A stretch of DNA of 9,131 nucleotides from Micrococcales bacterium (GTDB taxonomy: Bacteria; Actinomycetota; Actinomycetes; Actinomycetales; Cellulomonadaceae), in assembly GCA_009783975.1 (NCBI GenBank), contig WRCL01000047.1:1-9131 (forward strand), in the 5' to 3' direction. A program made the translations under genes and the position numbers. The notes under the pieces are model-generated. The model was not told the origin of the DNA. It made no database searches and was given only the letters and a program-made list of their open reading frames with translations. Below, piece by piece: positions 1-6,337 of the stretch; position 1 is the first letter of the stretch; each line of letters begins with the position of its first letter.

Positions 1-2
1 CG

Positions 3-449
3 CACGGGTTGGTCGCTGGTGGCCTGGCGCCCGACGACCCACCAGCGGCAGACATGCGCAAAGGGTTCATGCTCGCCCTGCTGTCGATCCCCGTGGGGAT
101 GGTCCTCGCGGCTGTCGTGTCGTACCTGTCGTGGGGAGGCGTCCCCTACTACGTCTTCCTCGCCCCGGGTGCTGTCGCCGGGTACGCCTCGGTGTGGTTG
201 TTCCGGCGCAAGGTCGACGCGATCTCCTGGAAGGGGCTCGTCCGCCTGGCCATCGTCAGCGCGGTCTCAGGTGTCGCCCTCGTCGGCGGCGCGCTCATCG
301 GCGACACGGCCTACATCACGTCGAAATTCGGCTCGGAGCACATCAGCCTGCTGCTGTCTGCGGTCATCAAGGACAACGTCGTGTGGTACGCCATGTTTAT
401 CGTGTGCAACTTCGCCGGGCTGTTCGGAGCCCTGCGCACCCTCAAGTGA
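3..449 (+). CDS. Small multi-pass membrane protein, 5' end probably outside window
   Basis: I do not recognise the family. The frame is open to the left edge of the window, so the protein may begin upstream. Starts visible inside are TTG at 9 and ATG at 54, neither with a convincing Shine-Dalgarno site. Numbered from the TTG, a short Pro/Asp-rich tail is followed by four hydrophobic segments at about residues 20-42, 45-65, 77-98 and 122-145. A basic loop (RRK at 66-68) between segments 2 and 3 suggests a cytoplasmic face there. The repeated Gly/Ala-rich segments suggest a compact four-helix membrane protein, but no catalytic or transport motif is visible. The gene converges on aspS and its TGA (447-449) lies 8 bp into the aspS 3' end. 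Coding status is supported by the membrane-like periodicity and the G/C-rich third positions. The function is unknown. Confidence 0.65.
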   Translation, partial: HGLVAGGLAPDDPPAADMRKGFMLALLSIPVGMVLAAVVSYLSWGGVPYYVFLAPGAVAGYASVWLFRRKVDAISWKGLVRLAIVSAVSGVALVGGALIGDTAYITSKFGSEHISLLLSAVIKDNVVWYAMFIVCNFAGLFGALRTLK

Positions 450-2205
450 CTGGTGGGGCAACAGCGTCGACACCGGCCTCAGCACGCTGCTGGGCGGTGA
501 TCGGCGCTGGGGCTCCTGTGAGCGGGTCGTAGCCGCCGCCAGACTTGGGGAACGCGATGACGTCGCGGATCGACTCGGCACCGGTGAGCAAGGCGACGAT
601 CCGGTCCCAGCCGAACGCGATCCCCCCGTGCGGGGGCGCGCCGTAGGAAAAAGCACCCAGGAGGAAGCCGAACTTCTCGGCAGCCTCGTCCGGGGCGATC
701 CCCATGACGGAGAACACGCGCTCCTGCACGTCGCGGCGGTGGATACGGATCGATCCCCCGCCGATCTCGTTGCCGTTGCACACCAGGTCGTAGGCGTAGG
801 CCAGCGCCTCGCCCGGGGACTGCTCGAACCGGTCGGCCCACTGGGGGGTCGGGGAGGTGAACGCGTGGTGGACGGCGGTCCACGCACCGGCGCCCACAGC
901 CACGTCGTCGTCGTCACCTGTGGGTTTGAACAACGGCGCGTCGACGACCCACACGAACGACCACGCAGCCTCGTCGATGAGGCCCCCGCGGCGCCCGATC
1001 TCCAGACGGGCTGCACCAAGCAACGCCCTGGCCTGCGAGGCGCTGCCAGCAGCGAAGAACACCGCGTCACCTGGGTTGGCGCCGACCGCGCCAACCAGAC
1101 CGTCACGTTCAGCCTCTGACAGGTTCTTCGCGACCGGCCCAGCCACGGTGCCGTCGTCGGCGACCGTGACGTACGCCAAGCCTTTGGCGCCACGCTGCTT
1201 GGCCCACTCCTGCCACGCGTCGAACCCGCGCCGGGGGGTCGCCGCACCACCGGGCTGGACGACGGCGCCGACATAGGCAGCCTGGAACACCCTGAACGGG
1301 GTGTCGGCGAAGTACTGCGTGAGGTCGACCAGCTCGCACCCAAAACGCAGGTCTGGTTTGTCGCTGCCGTAGCGGGCCATGGCGTCGGCGAAGGTCATCC
1401 GGGCGATCGGCGTGGCGACCTCGTAGCCGATGAGCGCCCACAAAGCGGTCGCGACCTGCTCGCCGATGGCGATGACGTCGTCCTGGTCGACAAAGCTCAT
1501 CTCGATGTCAAGCTGGGTGAACTCCGGCTGGCGGTCAGCGCGGAAGTCCTCGTCGCGGTAGCACCGGGCGATCTGGTAGTACCGTTCCAGCCCGGCAACC
1601 ATGAGCAGCTGTTTGAACAGCTGGGGGCTCTGGGGCAGGGCGTACCACGACCCGGGGGCCAGCCGTGCCGGGACGATGAAGTCCCGGGCACCTTCGGGGG
1701 TCGAACGTGTGAGCGTCGGGGTCTCGACCTCGACGAACCCTTCGGCGTCGAGCACAGCACGCGCCGCAGCGTTGGCCTTGGCCCGCAGGCGCAGCGCGTG
1801 CGCAGGGCCAGGCCGTCGCAGGTCGAGGTAGCGGTAGCGCAACCGGGCTTCTTCCCCGACAGGTTCGTCGACGGCCGCCGAGACCTGGAACGGCAACGGC
1901 GCAGCCTCGTTGAGCACGACGACCGTCTCGGCGATGACCTCGACCTGCCCGGTCGGCAGGTGCGGGTTCTCGTTGCCCTCGGGCCGGCGGGCCACCTTCC
2001 CGGTGACGGCGAGCACGTACTCGCTGCGCAGCTCACCAGCGACCTGCTCGTCGCGGACGACGACCTGGGCGATCCCCGACACGTCACGCAGGTCGACGAA
2101 AGCGACCCCGCCGTGGTCGCGACGGCGGTCCACCCACCCAGCAAGGGTGACGGTGGTGCCGATGTCTGGTTCACGCAATGAACCCGCGGTGTGGGTGCGC
2201 AGCAC
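442..2205 (-). CDS. aspS: Aspartyl-tRNA synthetase, probably non-discriminating (AspRS, class II)
   Basis: This cytoplasmic enzyme joins aspartate to tRNA using ATP. At 587 residues it has the normal bacterial length. Domains in order: an N-terminal OB-fold anticodon-binding domain (about 1-110, with [11 protein letters not shown] at 23-33), the class II core with motif 1 around EVETPTL (~158) and motif 2 around [15 protein letters not shown] (~213-230), a bacterial GAD insertion (~300-410), and motif 3 GIAFGWDRI (~530) followed by the FPK segment. The GTG start at 2205 is chosen because GGAGGA lies 5 nt upstream and residue 2 onward matches the family; an ATG at 2210 is in another frame. His31 and Gly77 occupy positions where discriminating enzymes such as E. 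coli AspRS carry Leu and Lys, which suggests that this enzyme also charges tRNA-Asn with Asp. It is the last gene of the probable leftward block, 36 bp after the DUF349 gene. Confidence 0.97.
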   Translation of the reverse strand: MLRTHTAGSLREPDIGTTVTLAGWVDRRRDHGGVAFVDLRDVSGIAQVVVRDEQVAGELRSEYVLAVTGKVARRPEGNENPHLPTGQVEVIAETVVVLNEAAPLPFQVSAAVDEPVGEEARLRYRYLDLRRPGPAHALRLRAKANAAARAVLDAEGFVEVETPTLTRSTPEGARDFIVPARLAPGSWYALPQSPQLFKQLLMVAGLERYYQIARCYRDEDFRADRQPEFTQLDIEMSFVDQDDVIAIGEQVATALWALIGYEVATPIARMTFADAMARYGSDKPDLRFGCELVDLTQYFADTPFRVFQAAYVGAVVQPGGAATPRRGFDAWQEWAKQRGAKGLAYVTVADDGTVAGPVAKNLSEAERDGLVGAVGANPGDAVFFAAGSASQARALLGAARLEIGRRGGLIDEAAWSFVWVVDAPLFKPTGDDDDVAVGAGAWTAVHHAFTSPTPQWADRFEQSPGEALAYAYDLVCNGNEIGGGSIRIHRRDVQERVFSVMGIAPDEAAEKFGFLLGAFSYGAPPHGGIAFGWDRIVALLTGAESIRDVIAFPKSGGGYDPLTGAPAPITAQQRAEAGVDAVAPPVT

Positions 2206-2210
2206 GACAT

Positions 2211-2216
2211 TCCTCC
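2211..2216 (-). promoter_or_regulatory. Ribosome binding site of aspS
   Basis: On the minus strand GGAGGA is followed by 5 nt and then GTG at 2205. This is a near-perfect Shine-Dalgarno sequence and settles the GTG start over the out-of-frame ATG at 2210. It lies in the 36-bp gap between the DUF349 stop and aspS, so aspS can be translated efficiently from a shared message. Confidence 0.8.
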
Positions 2217-2241
2217 AGTGTTTGTGCGAGCCCGCCGACGG

Positions 2242-3957
2242 TCAGCCGCGAGAGTCCTGAGCCGCTTGCTCGGCCTGGGCGAGCCACGCCTTGCGCGCGT
2301 CGAGCGCAGCCTGGGCGTCAGCGACCTTGCGTCCGTCACCTGCGGCGGTCGCCTGGGCCAGGTCCGCCTCAAGGCCAGCGATCGCCGCGTGGAGCTGGGC
2401 GACCATCCCTTCGGCCCGGGCCCTGGTCTCGGGGTTGGTGCGCCGCCAGTGCGCGTCGTCGCAGTCCCTCACAGCGGTCTCCACGGCCCGCATCCGCGCT
2501 TCGATCCGTTGGACGTCGGCGCGCGGGACCTTCCCGGCGTGTTCCCAGCGCGCCTGGACAGACCGCAACGCAGCTTTGGCGGCGGCGACGTCTGTGACCG
2601 GCAGCAGCGCCTCAGCCTCGACGAGCAGGGCAAGCTTGGTCTGGAGGTTCGCTGCGAACTCCGCGTCGACCTGGGCCGACTGGGCCGAACGGGCAGCGAA
2701 GAACTGCTCTTGGGCAGCACGGAAACGGGTCCACAACGCGTCGTCGACCTGGCGTGAGGCCCGGCCCACAGCTTTCCAGCGGGTCATGAGGTCGCGGTAC
2801 GCCCCAGCGGTCTGGCCCCAGTCGGTGCTCGTCGCCAGGGACTCAGCCTCGGCGACGATCGCTTCCTTCGCAGCTTTCGCCTCGGTGTTGCGCGCCTCGA
2901 GCTGGGCGAAGTGGTGGCGGCGCTCACGGTCGAACGTCGTGCGGGCGTGGCTGAACCGTTTCCACAACGACTCTTCGGCGGCACGTTCCAGACGTGGGCC
3001 GTTGCGCTGCGCGTTCTTCCAGCCGTCGAGCAGCTGGCGCAGCTGGTCACCAGCCGGTCGCCACTGCATACGTTCGGCGTCAGTCGCGGCGATCTTCTCA
3101 GCCTGTTCGACGATCGTCGTACGTTCGGCGAGGGCCTGTTCGCGGGCCGCGGCACGTTCGGCCTCAGCAGCGGCACGGCGTTCGTCACCCACCGCGCGCA
3201 AAGCGTCGAGGCGGGCGCGCAAGGCGTCGAGGTCGCCGACAGCCGCCGGCTCGGCGAGCTCGTCAGTGAGCTTGGCGAGGGTCTGGTCGATCTCCTTGAC
3301 CGACAGGTCCGTGGCTGCCAGACGCTGGGAGAACAAGGTGACCTTCGCGTCCAGGTCCAAGAAACGCCGCACGTACAACGTCAGGGCGTCCTCGCCGACG
3401 GAACCAGGGACCTGCCCGACGGCACGTTCGCCGCCAGCCTCGGTGACGTACACCGTGCCGTCGTCGTCCACACGCCCGAACTTCGTCGCCTGCGCAACAG
3501 CCGCCGGGTCGAGCGGGGGCTGGACCGGGTTCGGCACCATCCGGGCGCCGGGCCGCGCCCCGCCGGGACGAGGACCGGGCCGTATCGCCAGGGCCGCAGG
3601 GGTCGGACGTGGTTTCGGCGCGGCTGGTGCGTCGGGAGCCGTCTCGTCGGCAGCCAGGTCAGCGGGTGTGCCCTCGTCGGTCGGCGCCGCCGTGGGCTCC
3701 ACAGGGGCGCCCACCTCATCAGCACCAGCACCGGTCGGCGAGCCAGCCGTCTGTGGTTCGGCTGGCGGCTCAGGCTCGGCCGGCACCTCGGGTTCGGGTG
3801 ATGGCTCAGGCTCGGCTGGCACCTCAGGCTCAGCCGACACCTCAGGCTCGGCTGGCACCTGGGGTTCGGGTGATGGCTCGTCCGCGTCGTCGGCGACCTC
3901 GGCCGGTGGGGTCACGACCCCGAGGTCGTCGTCAGGGGGCGGGGTGGTCTGGCTCAC
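2242..3957 (-). CDS. DUF349 domain protein with Pro/Glu/Ala-rich N-terminal tail
   Basis: This is a 571-residue protein of the DUF349 family, common next to rel and ppi genes in actinobacteria; its biochemical role is not established. Residues 1-150 are low-complexity, rich in Pro, Glu and Ala, and include seven hexapeptide units at 28-69. A conserved segment FGRVDDDGTVYV follows at 160-171. Next come alpha-helical, charged regions with heptad character (about 190-290), then roughly three DUF349 units (about 299-370, 371-440 and 441-510). These are marked by repeated W-K/W-E and LWxRF patterns, for example RWKAVG followed by LWTRF; the third unit is degenerate and lacks the second Trp. A C-terminal coiled coil ends the protein. 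No signal peptide or membrane segment is seen, so it is probably cytoplasmic. The GTG start at 3957 overlaps the cyclophilin stop by 4 bp (GTGA), with GGTGGAG a few bases upstream, which suggests translational coupling. Confidence 0.9.
   Translation of the reverse strand: MSQTTPPPDDDLGVVTPPAEVADDADEPSPEPQVPAEPEVSAEPEVPAEPEPSPEPEVPAEPEPPAEPQTAGSPTGAGADEVGAPVEPTAAPTDEGTPADLAADETAPDAPAAPKPRPTPAALAIRPGPRPGGARPGARMVPNPVQPPLDPAAVAQATKFGRVDDDGTVYVTEAGGERAVGQVPGSVGEDALTLYVRRFLDLDAKVTLFSQRLAATDLSVKEIDQTLAKLTDELAEPAAVGDLDALRARLDALRAVGDERRAAAEAERAAAREQALAERTTIVEQAEKIAATDAERMQWRPAGDQLRQLLDGWKNAQRNGPRLERAAEESLWKRFSHARTTFDRERRHHFAQLEARNTEAKAAKEAIVAEAESLATSTDWGQTAGAYRDLMTRWKAVGRASRQVDDALWTRFRAAQEQFFAARSAQSAQVDAEFAANLQTKLALLVEAEALLPVTDVAAAKAALRSVQARWEHAGKVPRADVQRIEARMRAVETAVRDCDDAHWRRTNPETRARAEGMVAQLHAAIAGLEADLAQATAAGDGRKVADAQAALDARKAWLAQAEQAAQDSRG
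3751..3876 (-). repeat. Seven 18-bp tandem units encoding Pro-Glu hexapeptides
   Basis: Seven in-frame 18-bp units encode PSPEPQ, VPAEPE, VSAEPE, VPAEPE, PSPEPE, VPAEPE and PPAEPQ (residues 28-69 of the DUF349 protein). The units at 3805-3822 and 3841-3858 are identical. A 36-bp two-unit block at 3769-3804 recurs at 3841-3876 with two mismatches, which points to recent slippage or duplication. The unit length is a multiple of three, so copy number can change without a frameshift. It encodes an extended, acidic, probably disordered linker. Confidence 0.85.
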
Positions 3958-4724
3958 TGGATCTCCACCTTCTGCATCGTGACAGTGCCGGCTGGTCTCT
4001 CGGAGCCGTCGTCCAGCACGCCGTTCGCGACGATCCGCTGCACGAGGTCCATCCCTGAGGTGACACGGCCAAACACTGTGTACCCACCAGCGGTGTCAGA
4101 CTCGATCGTCGAGTCGGCGTAGACGATGAAGAACTGCGACCCCATCGACCACCCGTCGTTCGAATGCCGGGCCATGGCGAGCATCCCCACGGTGTAGATG
4201 TCATCCGGCGGGGCGTTCTCGATCGGGCCGAAGGAGAACTCTGGTCCCCCCGTCCCAGTGCCGTCGGGGTCTCCGCACTGGAGCACGTAGAGCCTCTCGG
4301 TGGTCAGCCGGTGGCAGGTCACCTTGTCGAAGAAACCGTCTTTGGTCAGCTGGGTGAAAGCGGCGACTGCCTGCGGCGCCAACGCACCATCAAGCTCGAT
4401 GCCCAGGGTCCCGCTGACCGGGTCGGGCTCGACGTCCTGGGACAGCTCGATCGTCCCGGTCCAGGTGCGGCCCTCGGCCAGCGCCGGGTCAGGTGCGGGT
4501 ACAGCCGGTGGTTCCCACGGAGTCTCGGTCGCCACCGGCGGCCGAGAGCCGTCGCGGGTGGCCAGTATCGCCGCTGTGGACCCGCCGATGACGAGCGTCC
4601 CAGCAGCGATGATGCCGACGAACTGGGTACGACGACGACGACGCTGGGCTTTGGTCATCCGGACGACCTGTTTGGCGTACCGGCGTCGGGCGTAGTCCCG
4701 TTCGCGGGCCTTCTTGCTCCCCAC
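3954..4724 (-). CDS. Membrane-anchored cyclophilin-type peptidyl-prolyl cis-trans isomerase
   Basis: It probably catalyses proline isomerisation during folding of exported proteins. I start it at GTG 4724 (256 aa): GGAGGAGG lies just upstream, and the resulting GSKKARERDYARRR N-terminus is the usual start of actinobacterial homologues. An in-frame ATG at 4799 would add 25 residues but has no ribosome binding site. The layout is a strongly basic cytoplasmic tail (1-34, five consecutive Arg), one membrane segment (about 35-56), a Pro-rich linker (60-82) and a cyclophilin domain (about 87-256) outside the membrane. Visible active-site residues are Arg139 in CHRLTT, Gln149 in LQCGD and Phe198 in SQFFIVY, matching human CypA Arg55, Gln63 and Phe113. 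The CypA Trp121 and His126 positions are not conserved (Asp210 and Tyr215 by my alignment). Cys137 and Cys150 could form a disulfide. It is the first gene of the probable leftward operon. Confidence 0.92.
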   Translation of the reverse strand: MGSKKARERDYARRRYAKQVVRMTKAQRRRRRTQFVGIIAAGTLVIGGSTAAILATRDGSRPPVATETPWEPPAVPAPDPALAEGRTWTGTIELSQDVEPDPVSGTLGIELDGALAPQAVAAFTQLTKDGFFDKVTCHRLTTERLYVLQCGDPDGTGTGGPEFSFGPIENAPPDDIYTVGMLAMARHSNDGWSMGSQFFIVYADSTIESDTAGGYTVFGRVTSGMDLVQRIVANGVLDDGSERPAGTVTMQKVEIQ

Positions 4725-4727
4725 CGT

Positions 4728-4735
4728 CCTCCTCC
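4728..4735 (-). promoter_or_regulatory. Ribosome binding site of the cyclophilin gene
   Basis: The minus strand reads GGAGGAGG, then ACG, then GTG at 4724. The upstream GGAGG core is 6 nt from the start, which is good spacing. This strong site decides the start in favour of GTG 4724 over ATG 4799. Confidence 0.7.
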
Positions 4736-4817
4736 AGTCGCGCCAGAATCTCGTCGTCGCGCCGCCCGCCCACGCGGACAAGCAGAGCCGCCAGTCCATC
4801 AGGTTCGGCCCCGGGAC

Positions 4818-4823
4818 AGTCTA
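4818..4823 (-). promoter_or_regulatory. Candidate -10 box for the leftward ppi-DUF349-aspS operon
   Basis: The minus strand has TAGACT, a full match to the actinobacterial TANNNT -10 pattern. It would start transcription near 4811 and give a leader of about 88 nt before GTG 4724. The hexamer 17 bp upstream (CGCACG at 4841-4846) is a poor -35 and lies inside a palindrome, so the promoter may depend on a regulator or may not be real. It is the best -10 match I see in the gap for this strand. Confidence 0.35.
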
Positions 4824-4840
4824 GGGCGTTTCCAGTGGTC

Positions 4841-4860
4841 CGTGCGCACGCGCAGCGCGT
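4841..4860. promoter_or_regulatory. Two overlapping palindromes in the hisS/ppi divergent region
   Basis: CGTGCGCACG (4841-4850) is a perfect 10-bp palindrome. ACGCGC-A-GCGCGT (4848-4860) is a second inverted repeat that shares three bases with it. They sit where the -35 of the leftward promoter would fall and between the two divergent genes. An operator is possible. In GC-rich DNA, palindromes built of CG and GC steps also occur by chance. Confidence 0.35.
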
Positions 4861-4904
4861 GGCGCCCCCAGGCAGACACCCGGCCGCATGACGCTGACGT
4901 GAGC

Positions 4905-4922
4905 CCACCTCGATCCAGGTGG
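4905..4922 (+). promoter_or_regulatory. Inverted repeat directly upstream of the hisS start
   Basis: CCACCT (4905-4910) and AGGTGG (4917-4922) are perfect complements separated by 6 nt. In an RNA leader they could form a small hairpin ending 13 nt before the ATG, next to the AGGA at 4924-4927. The 3' arm is itself Shine-Dalgarno-like and the 5' arm anti-Shine-Dalgarno-like, so pairing could affect ribosome loading; it could also be a DNA operator half-site pair. There is no U-tract, so it is not an intrinsic terminator. Confidence 0.35.
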
Positions 4923-4923
4923 C

Positions 4924-4927
4924 AGGA
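4924..4927 (+). promoter_or_regulatory. Probable ribosome binding site of hisS
   Basis: AGGA lies 8 nt before ATG 4936. A second, too-close AGGGG at 4930-4934 is less likely to be used. An alternative reading is a -10-like CAGGAT (4923-4928) ending 7 nt before the ATG, which would make the transcript leaderless; I see no good -35 for it. Confidence 0.45.
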
Positions 4928-4935
4928 TCAGGGGT

Positions 4936-6279
4936 ATGGCCCGTCTTCGCCCCCTGTCTGGTTTCCCTGAGTGGCTGCCCGCCGGCCGGCTCGTCGAGCA
5001 GCACGTCCTCGACGTCCTGCGCCGCACGTTCGAGCTCCACGGCTTTGCCGGGATCCAGACCCGGTCGGTCGAACCACTCGACCAGCTGCTGCGCAAAGGT
5101 GAGACGTCCAAACAGGTGTACGTCCTGCGCCGGCTCCAGGAAGACCATGCTGGCCACCGCGACGACGCACTGGGCCTGCACTTTGACCTCACCGTGCCGT
5201 TCGCCCGGTACGTGCTGGAGGACGCTGGGCGTCTGGCGTTCCCGTTCCGGCGCTACCAGGTCCAGAACGTGTGGCGCGGCGAACGGCCGCAAGACGGCCG
5301 GTTCCGCGAGTTCACACAGGCCGATATCGACGTCGTCGGTGCCGACACGTTGCCGTACCACATCGAGGTCGAGCTGCCGCTGGTCATCGCCGACGCGTTC
5401 GCCGCGCTGCGCGACGTGGGGGTGCCTCCGGTGCGGATCTTGGTGAACAACCGCCGCGTCGTCGAAGGTTTCGCCCGTGGGGTGGGCCTGGCCGACGTCG
5501 AACCTGTGCTGCGCGTCGTCGACAAGCTCGACAAGGTCGGCCCTGACGCCGTCGCTGCGATGCTCGGCACCGAGGCAGGTGCGACCCCAGCCCAGGCGGC
5601 CGCCGTCCTGGAGCTGGCGAACCTGCACGGCGCCGACGAGTCGGTCGCCGACGACGCCGCTGCCCTCGCAGCCCGCCACGGTGTGACCGACGAGATGTTC
5701 GCCACCGGCCTGGCCGAGCTGGCGGCGTTGGTCGGCGCCGCGGCACGCCGGGCCCCTGGCACTGTTGTCGCAGACCTGAAGATCGCCCGTGGCCTGGACT
5801 ACTACACCGGGTCGGTGTACGAGACAGTCCTCGTCGGCCACGAACAGCTCGGCTCGATCTGCTCAGGGGGGCGGTACGACACGTTGGCCTGCGACGGGTC
5901 ACGGACCTACCCGGGGGTCGGGTTGTCGGTCGGGGTGACCCGCCTGGTCTCACGGCTGCTGTCAGCCGACCTGGTCACCGCCACCCGCCCGGTCCCCTCA
6001 GCGGTGCTCGTCGCCGTGGTCACCGAGGAGACCAGGGACGCCTCGGACCTCGTCGCCATGGCCCTGCGCTCACGCGGGGTCCCGGTCGAGGTGGCCCCTG
6101 CCGCAGCCAAGCTCGGCAAGCAGATCGCCTACGCTGACCGGCGCGGTATCCCCTACGTGTGGTTCCCTGGCGAGGAGCACGAGGTCAAGGACATCCGCTG
6201 CGGTGTGCAGCAACCAGCCGACCTGCACACCTGGACCCCACCTGCCGACGACTGGTGGCCACGGGTCGTGCCTGGCTGA
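4936..6279 (+). CDS. hisS: Histidyl-tRNA synthetase (HisRS, class II), variant type
   Basis: This cytoplasmic enzyme attaches histidine to tRNA-His. The protein has 447 residues, slightly longer than the roughly 420 of E. coli-type enzymes. The catalytic core carries DLTVPFARY (84-92), motif 2 as WRGERPQDGRFREF (113-126), the HisRS-specific ARGLDYYTG (284-292) whose Arg285 corresponds to catalytic Arg259 of E. coli, a glycine-rich CSGGRYD region, and motif 3 PGVGLSVGVTR (326-336). The C-terminal anticodon-binding domain runs from about 355 and contains AAKLGKQIAYAD and EVKDI. The N-terminus LSGFPEWLP and the REFTQADIDVVG segment match the form I remember from Bifidobacterium and Micrococcales rather than the E. 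coli-like RQFHQ form. The start is ATG 4936. It is transcribed away from ppi and opposite in direction to rel and aspS, which is notable because these genes often run the same way in other actinobacteria. Confidence 0.96.
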   Translation: MARLRPLSGFPEWLPAGRLVEQHVLDVLRRTFELHGFAGIQTRSVEPLDQLLRKGETSKQVYVLRRLQEDHAGHRDDALGLHFDLTVPFARYVLEDAGRLAFPFRRYQVQNVWRGERPQDGRFREFTQADIDVVGADTLPYHIEVELPLVIADAFAALRDVGVPPVRILVNNRRVVEGFARGVGLADVEPVLRVVDKLDKVGPDAVAAMLGTEAGATPAQAAAVLELANLHGADESVADDAAALAARHGVTDEMFATGLAELAALVGAAARRAPGTVVADLKIARGLDYYTGSVYETVLVGHEQLGSICSGGRYDTLACDGSRTYPGVGLSVGVTRLVSRLLSADLVTATRPVPSAVLVAVVTEETRDASDLVAMALRSRGVPVEVAPAAAKLGKQIAYADRRGIPYVWFPGEEHEVKDIRCGVQQPADLHTWTPPADDWWPRVVPG

Positions 6280-6284
6280 AGCGG

Positions 6285-6293
6285 TTGTCCACA
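6285..6293 (+). other. DnaA-box-like 9-mer TTGTCCACA
   Basis: TTGTCCACA, an exact match to the DnaA-box consensus described for high-GC actinobacteria such as Streptomyces, lies in the 58-bp gap between hisS and the next gene. It is a single copy here, with no cluster of boxes and no AT-rich element, so it is not an origin. It lies inside a weak hairpin (6282-6297). It might bind DnaA as a regulator of the downstream gene, or match by chance. Confidence 0.4.
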
Positions 6294-6337
6294 GCCGGCC
6301 GCGCACGACGACGCCCCTGCGTGCCATGCTCACAGCT

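Noticed and set aside
267..1343. Long alternative frames overlapping aspS on both strands (for example 267-1343 on the minus strand and 19-1119 on the plus strand)
   Set aside because: They give Arg/Pro/Ser-rich sequences with no motifs and overlap a clear AspRS. They arise because stop codons are rare in GC-rich DNA.
2291..3982. A 563-codon open frame on the + strand opposite the DUF349 gene
   Set aside because: Its translation is Ser/Ala/Arg-rich with no domain, which is typical of the antisense of a high-GC gene. The minus-strand frame has a family match, a ribosome binding site and operon spacing.
4629..4643. Five tandem ACG triplets
   Set aside because: They encode five consecutive Arg residues in the basic tail of the cyclophilin, ordinary for the cytoplasmic side of a membrane anchor. 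The run is too short to call a variable repeat.
4722..4799. ATG 4799 as the start of the cyclophilin
   Set aside because: There is no ribosome binding site, and the added 25 residues do not fit the family N-terminus. GTG 4724 has GGAGGAGG upstream. A start near 4799 would gain weight only if transcription begins near 4811 and the message is effectively leaderless.
6282..6297. Short hairpin CGGTTG/CAGCCG after hisS as a terminator
   Set aside because: The stem is only 6 bp with a G-U pair and there is no T-run after it. The sequence is better explained as containing the DnaA-like 9-mer.
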